Assembly: GCA_018780415.1 (NCBI GenBank)
Contig: JADMJQ010000336.1
Location: 1 to 33,795, forward strand
Length of the DNA: 33,795 nt
Reading direction: 5' to 3'
Source of the DNA: Roseateles sp.
GTDB taxonomy: Bacteria; Pseudomonadota; Gammaproteobacteria; Burkholderiales; Burkholderiaceae_C
Shown: positions 17,699-25,537 of the stretch, piece by piece
How positions within the stretch are numbered: the first letter of the stretch is position 1
Layout of the letters: every line of letters starts with the position of its first letter
Notes under the pieces: generated by a model
Told to the model about the DNA's origin: nothing
The model's input: the letters and a program-made list of their open reading frames with translations, nothing else
The model's database searches: none
Position numbers and translations under genes: made by a program

Positions 17699-19258
17699 TC
17701 AGTCCGAGTTCAAATCCCTCAACTTGAAGGCGCTGACGACCTCGACCATGCGGCCGGCCTGCTGGTTGAGGCTTTCGGCGGCCGCCGCAGCTTCTTCCAC
17801 CAGCGCTGCGTTCTGTTGCGTGACGGTATCGAGCTGGGTGATTGCCTGGTTAATTTGACTGATGCCGCTGGTCTGCTCATGCGCCGAGCCGCTGATTTCG
17901 TTGATCAGGGTTGCGACATGTTTGACTTGACTGACGATATCGCCCATTGAGGCTCCTGCCGTGCTGACCAAGCGACTGCCAACTTCCACCCGCTCGACGC
18001 TGGCGCCTATCAGTGTCTTGATTTCGCGAGCCGCTTCGGCCGAGCGTCCTGCCAGCGAGCGCACTTCGCTGGCCACCACCGCAAAGCCGCGCCCTTGTTC
18101 GCCGGCGCGAGCGGCTTCGACGGCTGCATTCAAGGCCAGGATATTGGTTTGGAACGCGATGCCGTCGATGACGGCAATGATGTCGGAAATCTTGCGGGAG
18201 GACGCGCTGATTTCTTCCATGGTGGCCACCACCTGACCGACCACTTCGCCGCCCTTGACCGCAGCCGTGCTGGCCGAGCCGGCCATTTGATTGGCTTGGC
18301 GCGCGGTCTCGGCATTGTTCTTCACCGTGGCGCTGAGCTGCTCGACCGAAGCCGCGGTCTGTTCAAGATTGCTGGCTTGACTTTCGGTACGTTGCGACAG
18401 GTCGGCATTGCCGGACGCAATTTCTCTGGCACCGTTGGAAATGTTCTCGGCCCCGTCGCGCACCTCCTTGACCATACTCGAGAGCTTGTTGCGCATGTCC
18501 AGCAAGCCCGTCAGCAACTGCGCGGCTTCGTCTTTGCCACTGACCTCGATGCGTGTGACCAAGTCACCCTCGGCGACGCGAACTGTCGCCTCCAGTGCGA
18601 TCTGCAAAGGCCGGGTAATGCTGATGGTCAGACGCCAAGACATCAACGCCACGACAAACAGCACCAGGACACCGGCCACGCTGATGACGCCAACGGTTGC
18701 GCTATTGCGGGCATTCGCCAGTTCGGTGGCCTTGCCGCTGTGCTGCTTTTGCAGGCCAATGAAAGTCACCAGCTCCGCCACGGCTTTGTTCAATAGAGGG
18801 TCGATCTTGTCGGTAATCACGACGGCCGCCTGCTCAGCGTTGAACTGTGCCGCCAGGTCGACTGCTTCCTTAAATTGCGCATCCATCTGCAGGTCGATCT
18901 CGGCCAGGCGGGCGAACAATGCTTGCTCCTCCGCGCTCAGCGCCGTGGCTTGCAGTTTGGCCTTGGCTGCAAGATAGGCTGCCCGTTGCTTCTTGGCTTC
19001 GGCCTCGTCTTTTTGTACGCCTTCAACCTTGGTTTGCAGGCCCATATTGCGCACCGCTACGGCGCTGCTCAGCAGGGCATTGCGCATCTCTGCCGCCACA
19101 TCCTGTTGGGCGTCCGCCTTGTGCAAGGTCTCCAACAAAGCGGCACGGCCGGCGCCATTGCTGACCATGGCCCCGACCAACATGACCGTGGCTGCCAAGA
19201 GAATGGCGCCAAACCCCAGTCCGAGGCGTGGACCGATTTTCATGTCTCGCAAATTCAT
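17699..19258 (-). CDS. Methyl-accepting chemotaxis protein
   Basis: The 519-residue transducer has a first membrane helix (about 12-34), a periplasmic four-helix-bundle-type sensor (about 35-188), a second membrane helix (about 190-212, VGVISVAGVLVLFVVALMSW), HAMP (about 213-265) and a long coiled-coil signalling domain. The hairpin tip contains GIAFQTNILALNAAVEAARA, which binds CheA/CheW. There is no C-terminal CheR/CheB-tethering pentapeptide (it ends LRDLNSD). The ATG at 19258 (MNLRDMKIGP) has GGAG upstream; an in-frame start 15 codons earlier is less likely. It lies 323 bp after the Cache gene on the same strand and may share its sigma-28 promoter. The ligand is unknown. Confidence 0.93.
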   Translation of the reverse strand: MNLRDMKIGPRLGLGFGAILLAATVMLVGAMVSNGAGRAALLETLHKADAQQDVAAEMRNALLSSAVAVRNMGLQTKVEGVQKDEAEAKKQRAAYLAAKAKLQATALSAEEQALFARLAEIDLQMDAQFKEAVDLAAQFNAEQAAVVITDKIDPLLNKAVAELVTFIGLQKQHSGKATELANARNSATVGVISVAGVLVLFVVALMSWRLTISITRPLQIALEATVRVAEGDLVTRIEVSGKDEAAQLLTGLLDMRNKLSSMVKEVRDGAENISNGAREIASGNADLSQRTESQASNLEQTAASVEQLSATVKNNAETARQANQMAGSASTAAVKGGEVVGQVVATMEEISASSRKISDIIAVIDGIAFQTNILALNAAVEAARAGEQGRGFAVVASEVRSLAGRSAEAAREIKTLIGASVERVEVGSRLVSTAGASMGDIVSQVKHVATLINEISGSAHEQTSGISQINQAITQLDTVTQQNAALVEEAAAAAESLNQQAGRMVEVVSAFKLRDLNSD

Positions 19259-19537
19259 ATGTGCAAACTCCAGCTGGGAAGATCGGGGTGGTCGTGCTTG
19301 CAAATGTGGCTGACCATCCGCGAGTCACCGATTCGTTCAAAGGGAGCGACCGCGTCGCAGCGAGATTTCGAGCTCGGCAAGCCGGTCAAGTCCTTGCCGT
19401 GCATGCTCGCATTGGCCACTTGGGGCAGCTTCTTACCCACTTGGGGTTAGCCGTTGAAGAGTGCGTACTCGATGCCCAAAAGCCATTTGCCAGGGTGAAG
19501 GAGAGTATCTTTTACACCCGGGTCTTGCTTTTGCGTC

Positions 19538-19552
19538 CTGGCCGATGGCCAG
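19538..19552. other. Short inverted repeat in the Cache-MCP interval
   Basis: CTGGCC-GAT-GGCCAG, a 6-3-6 repeat 29 bp after the Cache stop, could attenuate read-through into the MCP gene. No U-run follows it. The 323-bp interval 19259-19581 also has a repeated CACTTGGGG at about 19417 and 19438. No second sigma-28 promoter was found in it. Confidence 0.25.
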
Positions 19553-19581
19553 CACAAAGCCAGCTGGTGTCGCTAGCTGCT

Positions 19582-20052
19582 TCAGTTCTTGTAGATGCCG
19601 CAGCCGACCAGCGTATCTCCGACGCGCTCAAGATACATGGCCTTGCCTTCGATCTTTTGCGAAACCGGGTTGAGGAATTTGTAGCCCTCTACCCAACCTT
19701 TGCCCTTGCCCTTGGCAAGATCGACGAACATTTGAATCAGTGGTTTGCCGTCCGGGTCCTTAAGCCCGATCAGATCTTTGCCGACCAGCTTTGGGTTGGC
19801 ACCTTGGGCTAGGTTTTTGCCGTTCAGGTCATACACAACAATGTAGAGATCGCGATCCTTGAATGACTTGCCGTTGGTGAATTCGTCGTAAGCTTTTTCC
19901 GGCCCCTGGGCCTTGATGTACGCGACCGCCTTTTTCACCATCGCTTCGGCCTCTGGGCCCGTACCCTGGTTGGCTGCTTGTGCACCGCCGGCCACCAGAA
20001 GGCTCAATAACGCGGCGTTCAGCATGCTCTTGAAGATGGAGAATAGTTTCAT
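19582..20052 (-). CDS. Periplasmic single-Cache-domain protein
   Basis: The 156-residue protein has a signal peptide (MKLFSIFKSM..., cleavage after AGGAQA at residue 26). A compact Cache-type sensor fold follows with the typical FKDRDLYIVVYDLNG, ANPKLVGKDLIGLKDPDGKP and GWVEGYKFLNPVS segments. It has no membrane anchor or signalling domain, so it is a free periplasmic binding protein. With a chemotaxis receptor next to it and a FliA promoter in front, it probably binds a small ligand and presents it to a transducer; this is inference. The ATG at 20052 has GAGG 7 bases upstream. The frame stays open to 20727 upstream but without coding character. Confidence 0.85.
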   Translation of the reverse strand: MKLFSIFKSMLNAALLSLLVAGGAQAANQGTGPEAEAMVKKAVAYIKAQGPEKAYDEFTNGKSFKDRDLYIVVYDLNGKNLAQGANPKLVGKDLIGLKDPDGKPLIQMFVDLAKGKGKGWVEGYKFLNPVSQKIEGKAMYLERVGDTLVGCGIYKN

Positions 20053-20108
20053 TGATTGGCCTCGATCATGGTTGGGGGACGCGGGCTGGTACGACCGCAT
20101 TGCCTTGG

Positions 20109-20135
20109 TTGTCGGCCTTTCGGCGCGTAACTTGA
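20109..20135 (-). promoter_or_regulatory. Sigma-28 (FliA) promoter for the Cache/chemotaxis genes
   Basis: On the minus strand TCAAGTTA-N11-GCCGACAA matches the flagellar consensus TAAAGTTT-N11-GCCGATAA at 13 of 16 positions with exact spacing. The -10 element ends 56 bp before the Cache ATG, giving a leader of about 50 bases. Confidence 0.7.
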
Positions 20136-20690
20136 ACACAGCCGCGGGCAAGCCGGACGTGCCGCTGTAGACAGGGCTTAGATGCCGGGTTCGATCGAGA
20201 ACATGTTCAGGTGCGCTGTGAAGGCACGCTGCTCGTCTTTCGTTGATATGAACGAGGGGGCACAGCCCCCGGCGCCCGAGCTGTGCCGGGTGGCGTGTGG
20301 TGCAGGGTTTTGACCATTCAGGCGCCAAACGAGGCGTTGCGACGCCCCCGCGGCGATCGATGAACTCATCGATGGCTTCGCTAAGTCTGCACGGGCACAA
20401 CCTGTCAAGTCGCGGATGCCGCTTCGCCACAGTCGATAGCTGCACCCGGTGCCTTGGTGAAATTTGTAGGTGGTGTGGTTGAACCAAGGAGGTTCCGGTA
20501 GGCGGACAGCCATTCCCAGTGCGATGAAGGCAGCGCTGAGTCATTCGCCCTGGATCATCATTGAATATGTATTTTGAATATTGCTTTTGACTCGGGAAGA
20601 GTCGATAATAAGATTCATATTGAATGCAGCTTATTGGAGCTTTTGGACCAGCGCCGAATGCGTCGCCCTGCCGGCAAGCCAGAAAGCCCC
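20136..20690. other. 555-bp region without a supported gene
   Basis: Several frames are open but none shows a recognisable domain, a good ribosome site or family-like composition. It contains a perfect 8-2-8 inverted repeat, ATCGATGA-AC-TCATCGAT (20356-20373), a palindrome GAACATGTTC (20199-20208) and, near ccoG, GACTC-GGGAA-GAGTC (20589-20603) in an AT-richer stretch (about 20555-20640) that may hold the ccoG promoter. No FNR-type box was found in it. A decayed gene or element is possible but not shown. Confidence 0.4.
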
Positions 20691-22148
20691 ATGAATCCGT
20701 CTGAACTACCCGTACTACCCACACCAATTGTTAGCGCCGCAACGCGCCGCGTGATTCCGCTCTATATTGCCGAGGCCAAGGTCTATCCGCGTTCGGTCAG
20801 CGGTCGCTTTGCCAGTTGGCGCTGGCTGATGGTGGCGCTGACTCAGCTGTTTTTTTATGGCATGCCCTGGCTGCAGTGGAACGGCCGCCAAGCGCTGTTG
20901 TTCGATCTTGAAGCCGGGCGCTTTTATGTGCTGGGCCTGCTGCTCTACCCGCAGGACTTCATCTACCTGGCAGCACTGTTGGTGCTCAGCGCCCTGGCCC
21001 TGTTCTTTTTCACCGCTGTGGCCGGGCGCCTGTGGTGCGGCTATAGCTGCCCACAGACCGTCTACACCGAGATGTTTCTCTGGATAGAGCGCCATACCGA
21101 GGGCGACCGCCAGGCCCGCATCAGCCTTGACCGCGCGCCTTGGGCTTGGCCCAAACTGGCGCGCAAGTCGGCCAAGCATGGTGGCTGGCTGGCCCTGTCC
21201 CTGCTGACGGGATTCAGCTTCGTCGGCTACTTCATGCCGATACGCGAGTTGAGCCAACAGTTGATCGACCTTCAATTGGCAGCATGGCCCAGCTTCTGGG
21301 TGCTGTTTTATGCCGGCGCCACCTATGGCAATGCGGGCTTCCTGCGTGAGCAGATGTGCAAGTACATGTGCCCCTACGCGCGCTTCCAGAGCGCGCTGAT
21401 CGATGCCGATTCGCTGATCATCAGCTACGACGCCACCCGTGGCGAGCCCCGCGGTGCGCGTTCGCGCAAGAGCGCCGAGCTGCTGGCCGGCCAGACCGCT
21501 GACTGTGTGGACTGCACGCTTTGCGTGCAGGTCTGCCCGACCGGGATCGACATTCGTGAGGGGCTGCAAAACGAGTGCATAGGCTGCGCTGCCTGCATCG
21601 ATGTTTGCGATCAGGTGATGGACAAGGTCGGTGCGCCGCGCGGGTTGATCCGCTATGCCACCGAGAACGGCATCACCCATCACTGGACGCGTTCGCAGAT
21701 GCTGGCCCGGGTGCTGCGTCCACGCGTATTGCTGTACGGGCTTGCGCTGCTGCTGCTGAGCGCCGGCTTCGCCTTCAGCCTGCAGCAGCGCAGCGAGCTG
21801 CTGATCGATGTGGTCAAAGACCGCAACACCATGGCCCGCCAGGTCGAGGACGGCATGATCGAGAACGTCTACCGCCTGCAGTTGATCAACCGCACCGAAC
21901 GGCCGCTGCGCCTGCGTCTGCATGCCGAGGGACTGCCCGGCCTAGCGCTGCAGGCCAATGGCGGCACCGAGCTGCGGCTGGCGCCGGCCGCCATCGGCGC
22001 GCTGCCGGTGCAGCTGCGATTGCCGCCGCAGGTCCAACTTCAAGGCGGCCCGCAGCCGGGAACGCACACCGTGTACTTTTTGGCCGAGGATCTGGATCGC
22101 CCCGGCTCGGTGTTCCGCAGCAAAGCGGTGTTCTACCTGCCGCGCTGA
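20691..22148 (+). CDS. ccoG: Cytochrome c oxidase accessory protein CcoG (FixG/RdxA family)
   Basis: The 485-residue membrane ferredoxin has about five transmembrane helices. Motifs are WCGYSCPQTVYTEMFLWIE (C116, C120), CKYMCPYARFQ and two [4Fe-4S] motifs, C272/C275/C278/C282 and C296/C299/C302/C306. A periplasmic Ig-like C-terminal domain follows. CcoG handles copper (reduction of Cu(II)) for cbb3 oxidase assembly. The start is taken at MNPSELPVLP; an ATG at 20658 and a TTG at 20574 are in frame but lack good ribosome sites. No ccoNOQP or ccoI is in the window. The stop overlaps the nnrS ATG by one base, so the two are coupled. Confidence 0.94.
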   Translation: MNPSELPVLPTPIVSAATRRVIPLYIAEAKVYPRSVSGRFASWRWLMVALTQLFFYGMPWLQWNGRQALLFDLEAGRFYVLGLLLYPQDFIYLAALLVLSALALFFFTAVAGRLWCGYSCPQTVYTEMFLWIERHTEGDRQARISLDRAPWAWPKLARKSAKHGGWLALSLLTGFSFVGYFMPIRELSQQLIDLQLAAWPSFWVLFYAGATYGNAGFLREQMCKYMCPYARFQSALIDADSLIISYDATRGEPRGARSRKSAELLAGQTADCVDCTLCVQVCPTGIDIREGLQNECIGCAACIDVCDQVMDKVGAPRGLIRYATENGITHHWTRSQMLARVLRPRVLLYGLALLLLSAGFAFSLQQRSELLIDVVKDRNTMARQVEDGMIENVYRLQLINRTERPLRLRLHAEGLPGLALQANGGTELRLAPAAIGALPVQLRLPPQVQLQGGPQPGTHTVYFLAEDLDRPGSVFRSKAVFYLPR

Positions 22149-23362
22149 TGTTGAGCCCGCATCGCCCGTTGTTTGCAGCCGCCGCAGCGCTCTGGCTGGC
22201 GAGCGCGCTGTGGTGGTCGGCTCAGCTGCTGATGCCGCTGCCCGCCGGCCTGCTGCCGGCGGCGACCTTACATGGCCTGCTGCCGGCGTCAACCTTGCAC
22301 GGTTTGCTGATGAGCCTGGGCTTTATGCCGCTGTTCATTGCTGGCTTTGCTTGCACCAGTTTGCCGCGCTGGTTGGACCAACAGCCCATCAACGGTCGGC
22401 CACTGTGCCTGCCGGCCGCCGCGGCCGTGGTGGCTTGGTTGGGCTTGCTGCTGGCCGACGCGCGGGGCTGGCGCCACCTGGCCGGCTTGGCTGCGGCGCT
22501 GCCGGGTCTTTTATTGCTGGGCTTGGCCTTGGCCTTGCTGCGCCGTTGTGGCCGGTCCGGTGCGCGCTTCTCGGGCCATGCTTGGGGCATCGCCGCCGCC
22601 TTGTTTTGGGTGGGCCTGTGCCAGCTCGGTGCGGCGTTGGCCTTGCTGGCAGATCAAGCAGGCCGGTTACAGCTGGCGCAGCGCCTCGGTCTGTGGCTAG
22701 GTGTTGGCCCCGTCTTCATGCTGGCTCTGCAGCGGCTGACGCCTTTTCTGCACGAGCAAGGTCGCCGGGCGCCCGGTTTGTTGATCGGCATGCTGCTGAG
22801 CTTGGCGCTGCGTTGCGGCCTTGATCTGGCTGCGCTGTGGGCCTGGCCGGTGCCACCGTTGATGCGTTTGATGTCTGCCGTCGCGCTCACGCTGCTGGCC
22901 GTTTTGGTTTTTCGTGATGCCCGCAGGCCTGAGCTGGCCGCTGCCCGGCGCACGCCTTTGGTCGCCCAGCTCTATGTGGGCTATCTCTGGCTGGGCCTGA
23001 GCTTGTTGCTGGAGGCGGTGGCTCAAATAGCGGCCTGGGCCGGCCGACCCGGCCTGCTCGGCATGGCCGCGCTGCATGCGCTGAGTCTCGGGTTTATGGG
23101 CACGACGCTGCTGGCCATGGTCAGCCGGGTCAGTGCCGTACAGCATGGGCGCAGTGTGGCCGTCGACGCCGGCCTGTGGCTGATGCAAGGCTTGCTGCAG
23201 TTGGCGGTGTTGGGGCGTTTGGCGGCGGCGCTGTCTGTTGCCGCCGGGCTGGCCGGCTTGGCGCCCTTTGTGCAGGCCGCGTCGTTGGGCTTTGCCCTGC
23301 TGGCCCTGGCCTGGTCGCTGCGCTACGGCCCGTGGCTGTTGCGTGGGCGCGCGCGTGATTGA
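22148..23362 (+). CDS. nnrS: NnrS-family membrane protein
   Basis: The 404-residue, very hydrophobic protein has about 12 transmembrane helices. The conserved NnrS His motifs are visible: HGLLMSLGFMPLFIAGF near the N-terminus and ALHALSLGFMGTTLLAMVSR with RVSAVQHGR near the C-terminus. NnrS proteins are haem/copper membrane proteins linked to denitrification and protection from nitric oxide stress, normally controlled by NnrR/DNR-type regulators. The ATG shares its A with the ccoG TGA. A repeated HGLLPASTLHGLL around residues 38-50 is a local duplication. Confidence 0.9.
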   Translation: MLSPHRPLFAAAAALWLASALWWSAQLLMPLPAGLLPAATLHGLLPASTLHGLLMSLGFMPLFIAGFACTSLPRWLDQQPINGRPLCLPAAAAVVAWLGLLLADARGWRHLAGLAAALPGLLLLGLALALLRRCGRSGARFSGHAWGIAAALFWVGLCQLGAALALLADQAGRLQLAQRLGLWLGVGPVFMLALQRLTPFLHEQGRRAPGLLIGMLLSLALRCGLDLAALWAWPVPPLMRLMSAVALTLLAVLVFRDARRPELAAARRTPLVAQLYVGYLWLGLSLLLEAVAQIAAWAGRPGLLGMAALHALSLGFMGTTLLAMVSRVSAVQHGRSVAVDAGLWLMQGLLQLAVLGRLAAALSVAAGLAGLAPFVQAASLGFALLALAWSLRYGPWLLRGRARD

Positions 23363-23376
23363 TGATGATGATGATG
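23361..23376 (+). repeat. Trinucleotide run (GAT)5 at the nnrS stop
   Basis: Five GAT units plus a G begin inside the nnrS stop codon. It is a short simple repeat; unit changes would not alter NnrS, since the stop TGA precedes most of it. The remainder of 23377-23534, between convergent genes, shows nothing else supported. Confidence 0.7.
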
Positions 23377-23534
23377 CGAACCAGCAGCAAATCTCGATAG
23401 CCGACGATTCAACGCGGCTGGCCGGTGTGGCTGATCGCCGATCTTGGTCTGAGCTGGGCTGGGTTGCTCAGAACGAGGTGACGGCAGAATCGGTGTACTC
23501 AAGCGATTGAATGCCGCGGACCCACAAGCCGGTG

Positions 23535-24329
23535 CTAGCGCAGCGCAGCCAGCCGGGTGGGCGCAAGAATGCGCAGCTCGCGATGTTGCATGACGATCAG
23601 GCCCTGCTGCTGGAACAAGCGCAAGGTCCGCGACAGCGTCTCGGGAGTCACCCCCAGCTGGGCCGCCAAATCACGCTTGAGCAGGCCCAGGTTCAGGCAC
23701 TCACCCTGGCCATTGAGCTTGAGCTCATTGAGCAGCCATTCCGCCAAACGGGTGGGGAAGTCCTGCGTACTCATGGCCTGGCGCGCTGCCATCGCCTCGC
23801 AGGCGGTGCTGCCCAGGCTGTCCATCAGCGCTTTCAACAGCAGCGGATGAGCCGTGCACAGGGCCAGCACGGCGTGCGCCGGGAGTTCATGCGCCAGCAC
23901 CGGCGTCATCGCCAGCGCGGTTTCGGGGTAGGGGGCCTGTGGCCAAGCACTGGCCACATCTATCCACTGTCCGCCCCGCAGCGCGCGCCCCTGCCGCCAC
24001 ACGTTCTTGGTGTCGCGTCGGCCCATGCTCAGCTTGCCGCGCACCAACAGCCACAAGCTGCCTTGCGTGTTGAAGGCGCCGTCCCGCAATAGAAGGCCAC
24101 GCTGCCGGATGCGGTGGCTGTGTCCCAGCGCGGCCAGCGCGAGCAACGCGTCTTCATCCTTGGCCAGGCTCGGCCAAGCCTGCTGCAGGGCCTGCAGCAG
24201 CGGCGCCGAAGCGGCTGACCTGCACGGCGCTGACGCGGGCTCTTGATCCAGCTTGAGTTTCAAAAGCAGGGGTCGCGGGGGCCCAGACGCTGGAGCTAAA
24301 GCGTGCTGCGGGTGGATGCTGGGGGTCAT
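23535..24329 (-). CDS. Crp/Fnr-family transcriptional regulator, divergent
   Basis: The 264-residue protein has a poorly conserved cyclic-nucleotide-binding-like barrel (about 55-170). The C-terminal winged helix is clear: LKRDLAAQLGVTPETLSRTLRLFQQQGLI. It lacks the N-terminal Cys cluster of FNR, so it is not an obvious oxygen-sensing iron-sulphur protein. The ATG at 24329 follows AGGAGA by 8 bases; the upstream extension of the frame has no support. It converges with nnrS and follows nrdG on the same strand. A perfect TTGAC-N4-GTCAA palindrome lies about 200 bp upstream. The effector is unknown; NO or redox is a guess from context. Confidence 0.85.
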   Translation of the reverse strand: MTPSIHPQHALAPASGPPRPLLLKLKLDQEPASAPCRSAASAPLLQALQQAWPSLAKDEDALLALAALGHSHRIRQRGLLLRDGAFNTQGSLWLLVRGKLSMGRRDTKNVWRQGRALRGGQWIDVASAWPQAPYPETALAMTPVLAHELPAHAVLALCTAHPLLLKALMDSLGSTACEAMAARQAMSTQDFPTRLAEWLLNELKLNGQGECLNLGLLKRDLAAQLGVTPETLSRTLRLFQQQGLIVMQHRELRILAPTRLAALR

Positions 24330-24531
24330 GCTGGATGTCTCCTGGAAACTGATCAAGGCCTCGCCAGAACGCCCTTGCGGACCGGCGCACCGGGGGCTTC
24401 GCCCCGTTTTTTGCAAGCGCCTAGTCGACCACTGAAGGCCCTGGGTCGGCCTTGAACTGGTGCAAGAAAGAGGCATTTGCCATCACAACCTTGGCCATTG
24501 AGAGCTCGTCAAGAGACAGGCTTGGGTTACC

Positions 24532-24545
24532 TTGACGCCCGTCAA
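24532..24545. promoter_or_regulatory. FNR/DNR-like box upstream of the Crp/Fnr gene
   Basis: TTGAC-GCCC-GTCAA is a perfect inverted repeat with 8/10 match to TTGAT-N4-ATCAA, flanked by C and G that extend the symmetry. It lies in the nrdG-crp interval. A second, 5-base-spaced TTGAG-AGCTC-GTCAA is at 24498-24512. No U-tract supports a terminator reading. Confidence 0.6.
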
Positions 24546-24572
24546 GAAACGCCCGCGAGGTAGATGGTTAGC

Positions 24573-25292
24573 TCAGCAGCGCCGCAGTTGCAGCTTGGGG
24601 CTGGACAGCTTCAGGTCGGCCAACAGCGCTGGTGCCGGGTAATCGTCCCCCACGGGCGGCAGCGGCTGCGAACAAGCGACGGGTCTTGCCATCTGCAACA
24701 CCCATTGTTGAACGCCGGCATCGCGCAGCTGATCGCCGATGGCGCGCAGAGCATCGTCATCGTGCAGCAGGGGATGCACGGTGCTGCGGCACTCGAAGGC
24801 GACGCCCGAGGCCGCCAAAATCTTCAAGCTATCCCGCACGGCAGCGGCCGCGCGCTTGGCTGCGGCCGCGCCCAAACCAGCGAGCTTGGCAAGCAGCTTC
24901 GCATCGTCAAGCGGGGTCTTGATGTCCAGGCCGACCCAGTCCAGCCAGGGCAGCAGCGGCGTCAGGCGCTGCGGCAACATGCCGGCCGTGTGCAGACCGA
25001 TCTTGAAGCCGAGCGCACGCGCCTCTTGCATCGCCTGCGGCAGGGCCGGGTCCAGCGTCGCCTCGCCGCCGCTGAAGACCACCGCGTCCAGCAGGCCCAC
25101 ACGTCGTTCAAGCCAAGCCAGCAAGGCCGGCCAGTGCATGCTCTTCGAGCTGCGCCGCTGCATAGCGGGGTTATGGCAGTAGCCGCAGCGCCAGGGGCAG
25201 CCGGCAATGAAGACCACGGCCGCCAAATGGCCGGGGTAGTCCACGCTGCTGAAAGGCGTCAGGCCGGCCACAGCCAGCGCTGCTTGCTTCAT
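24573..25292 (-). CDS. nrdG: Anaerobic ribonucleotide reductase activating protein (radical SAM)
   Basis: The 239-residue radical-SAM enzyme has the cluster motif C32-x3-C36-x2-C39 (CPWRCGYCHNP) and the GGE-type SAM motif VVFSGGEATLDP. It uses SAM to generate the glycyl radical on its partner reductase. The opening GLTPFSSVDYPGHLAAVVFI is typical of NrdG-type activases. The ATG at 25292 overlaps the stop of the small glycyl-radical ORF (ATGA), so activase and radical-bearing peptide are coupled; a TTG two codons earlier is less likely. Oxygen-sensitive and expected to act only without oxygen. Confidence 0.92.
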   Translation of the reverse strand: MKQAALAVAGLTPFSSVDYPGHLAAVVFIAGCPWRCGYCHNPAMQRRSSKSMHWPALLAWLERRVGLLDAVVFSGGEATLDPALPQAMQEARALGFKIGLHTAGMLPQRLTPLLPWLDWVGLDIKTPLDDAKLLAKLAGLGAAAAKRAAAAVRDSLKILAASGVAFECRSTVHPLLHDDDALRAIGDQLRDAGVQQWVLQMARPVACSQPLPPVGDDYPAPALLADLKLSSPKLQLRRC

Positions 25293-25507
25293 CGGCAAAG
25301 CGTCAGCGGCGCTCGTTGCTGGCCCGGTTGACCCAGCTGGCCTTCCTGGAAATGCAGGCGCTGCTGGAACTCGCCCTGTTTGCCGGTGTTGAAGGAGGCG
25401 ACGGGCCGGTGGTAGCCCATCACGCGGGTCCAGATTTCGCAGCGCTGGCGTTCGTCTTCACGCAGCAGGGCTTGGCCGTCGATGGGGCTGAATTGGCGCT
25501 TGTTCAT
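25289..25507 (-). CDS. Stand-alone glycyl-radical segment of class III ribonucleotide reductase
   Basis: The 72-residue ORF contains CEIWTRVMGYHRPVASFNTG (23-42) followed by KQGEF. This matches the C-terminal glycyl-radical loop of NrdD proteins (R-V-x-G-Y then F/W-N-x-G-K-x-E), with G31 as the predicted radical glycine. The main NrdD chain next door lacks this segment. The ATG at 25507 lies 30 bp after the nrdD TGA in the same frame, with a weak GAAAGA ribosome site. Its stop overlaps the nrdG ATG. It may be a separate subunit that docks on NrdD, or be joined to it by TGA read-through. I recall similarly short proteins labelled NrdD in related betaproteobacteria but cannot verify that here. 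Confidence 0.85.
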   Translation of the reverse strand: MNKRQFSPIDGQALLREDERQRCEIWTRVMGYHRPVASFNTGKQGEFQQRLHFQEGQLGQPGQQRAPLTLCR

Positions 25508-25537
25508 GGTGGGTGTCTTTCGTTCAGTGAGTGAATG

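Noticed and set aside
17511-17858. 115-codon plus-strand ORF starting in the MCP-LysR gap
   Set aside because: Its first half has fairly protein-like composition, but the second half is antisense to the conserved MCP end, there is no good ribosome site, and no family is recognised.
20183-20199. GGTTCGATC resembling a tRNA T-loop
   Set aside because: No matching T-stem, anticodon arm or acceptor stem could be folded around it.
20178-20727. Upstream extension of the Cache ORF and other open frames in the gap
   Set aside because: The signal peptide and ribosome site place the Cache start at 20052. The extension has no domain, and the sigma-28 promoter lies inside it.
24531-24546. CTTGACGCCCGTCAAG as an nrdG terminator
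   Set aside because: The stem is only six pairs and no U-tract follows. Its form and the similar sites nearby fit an FNR/DNR box better.
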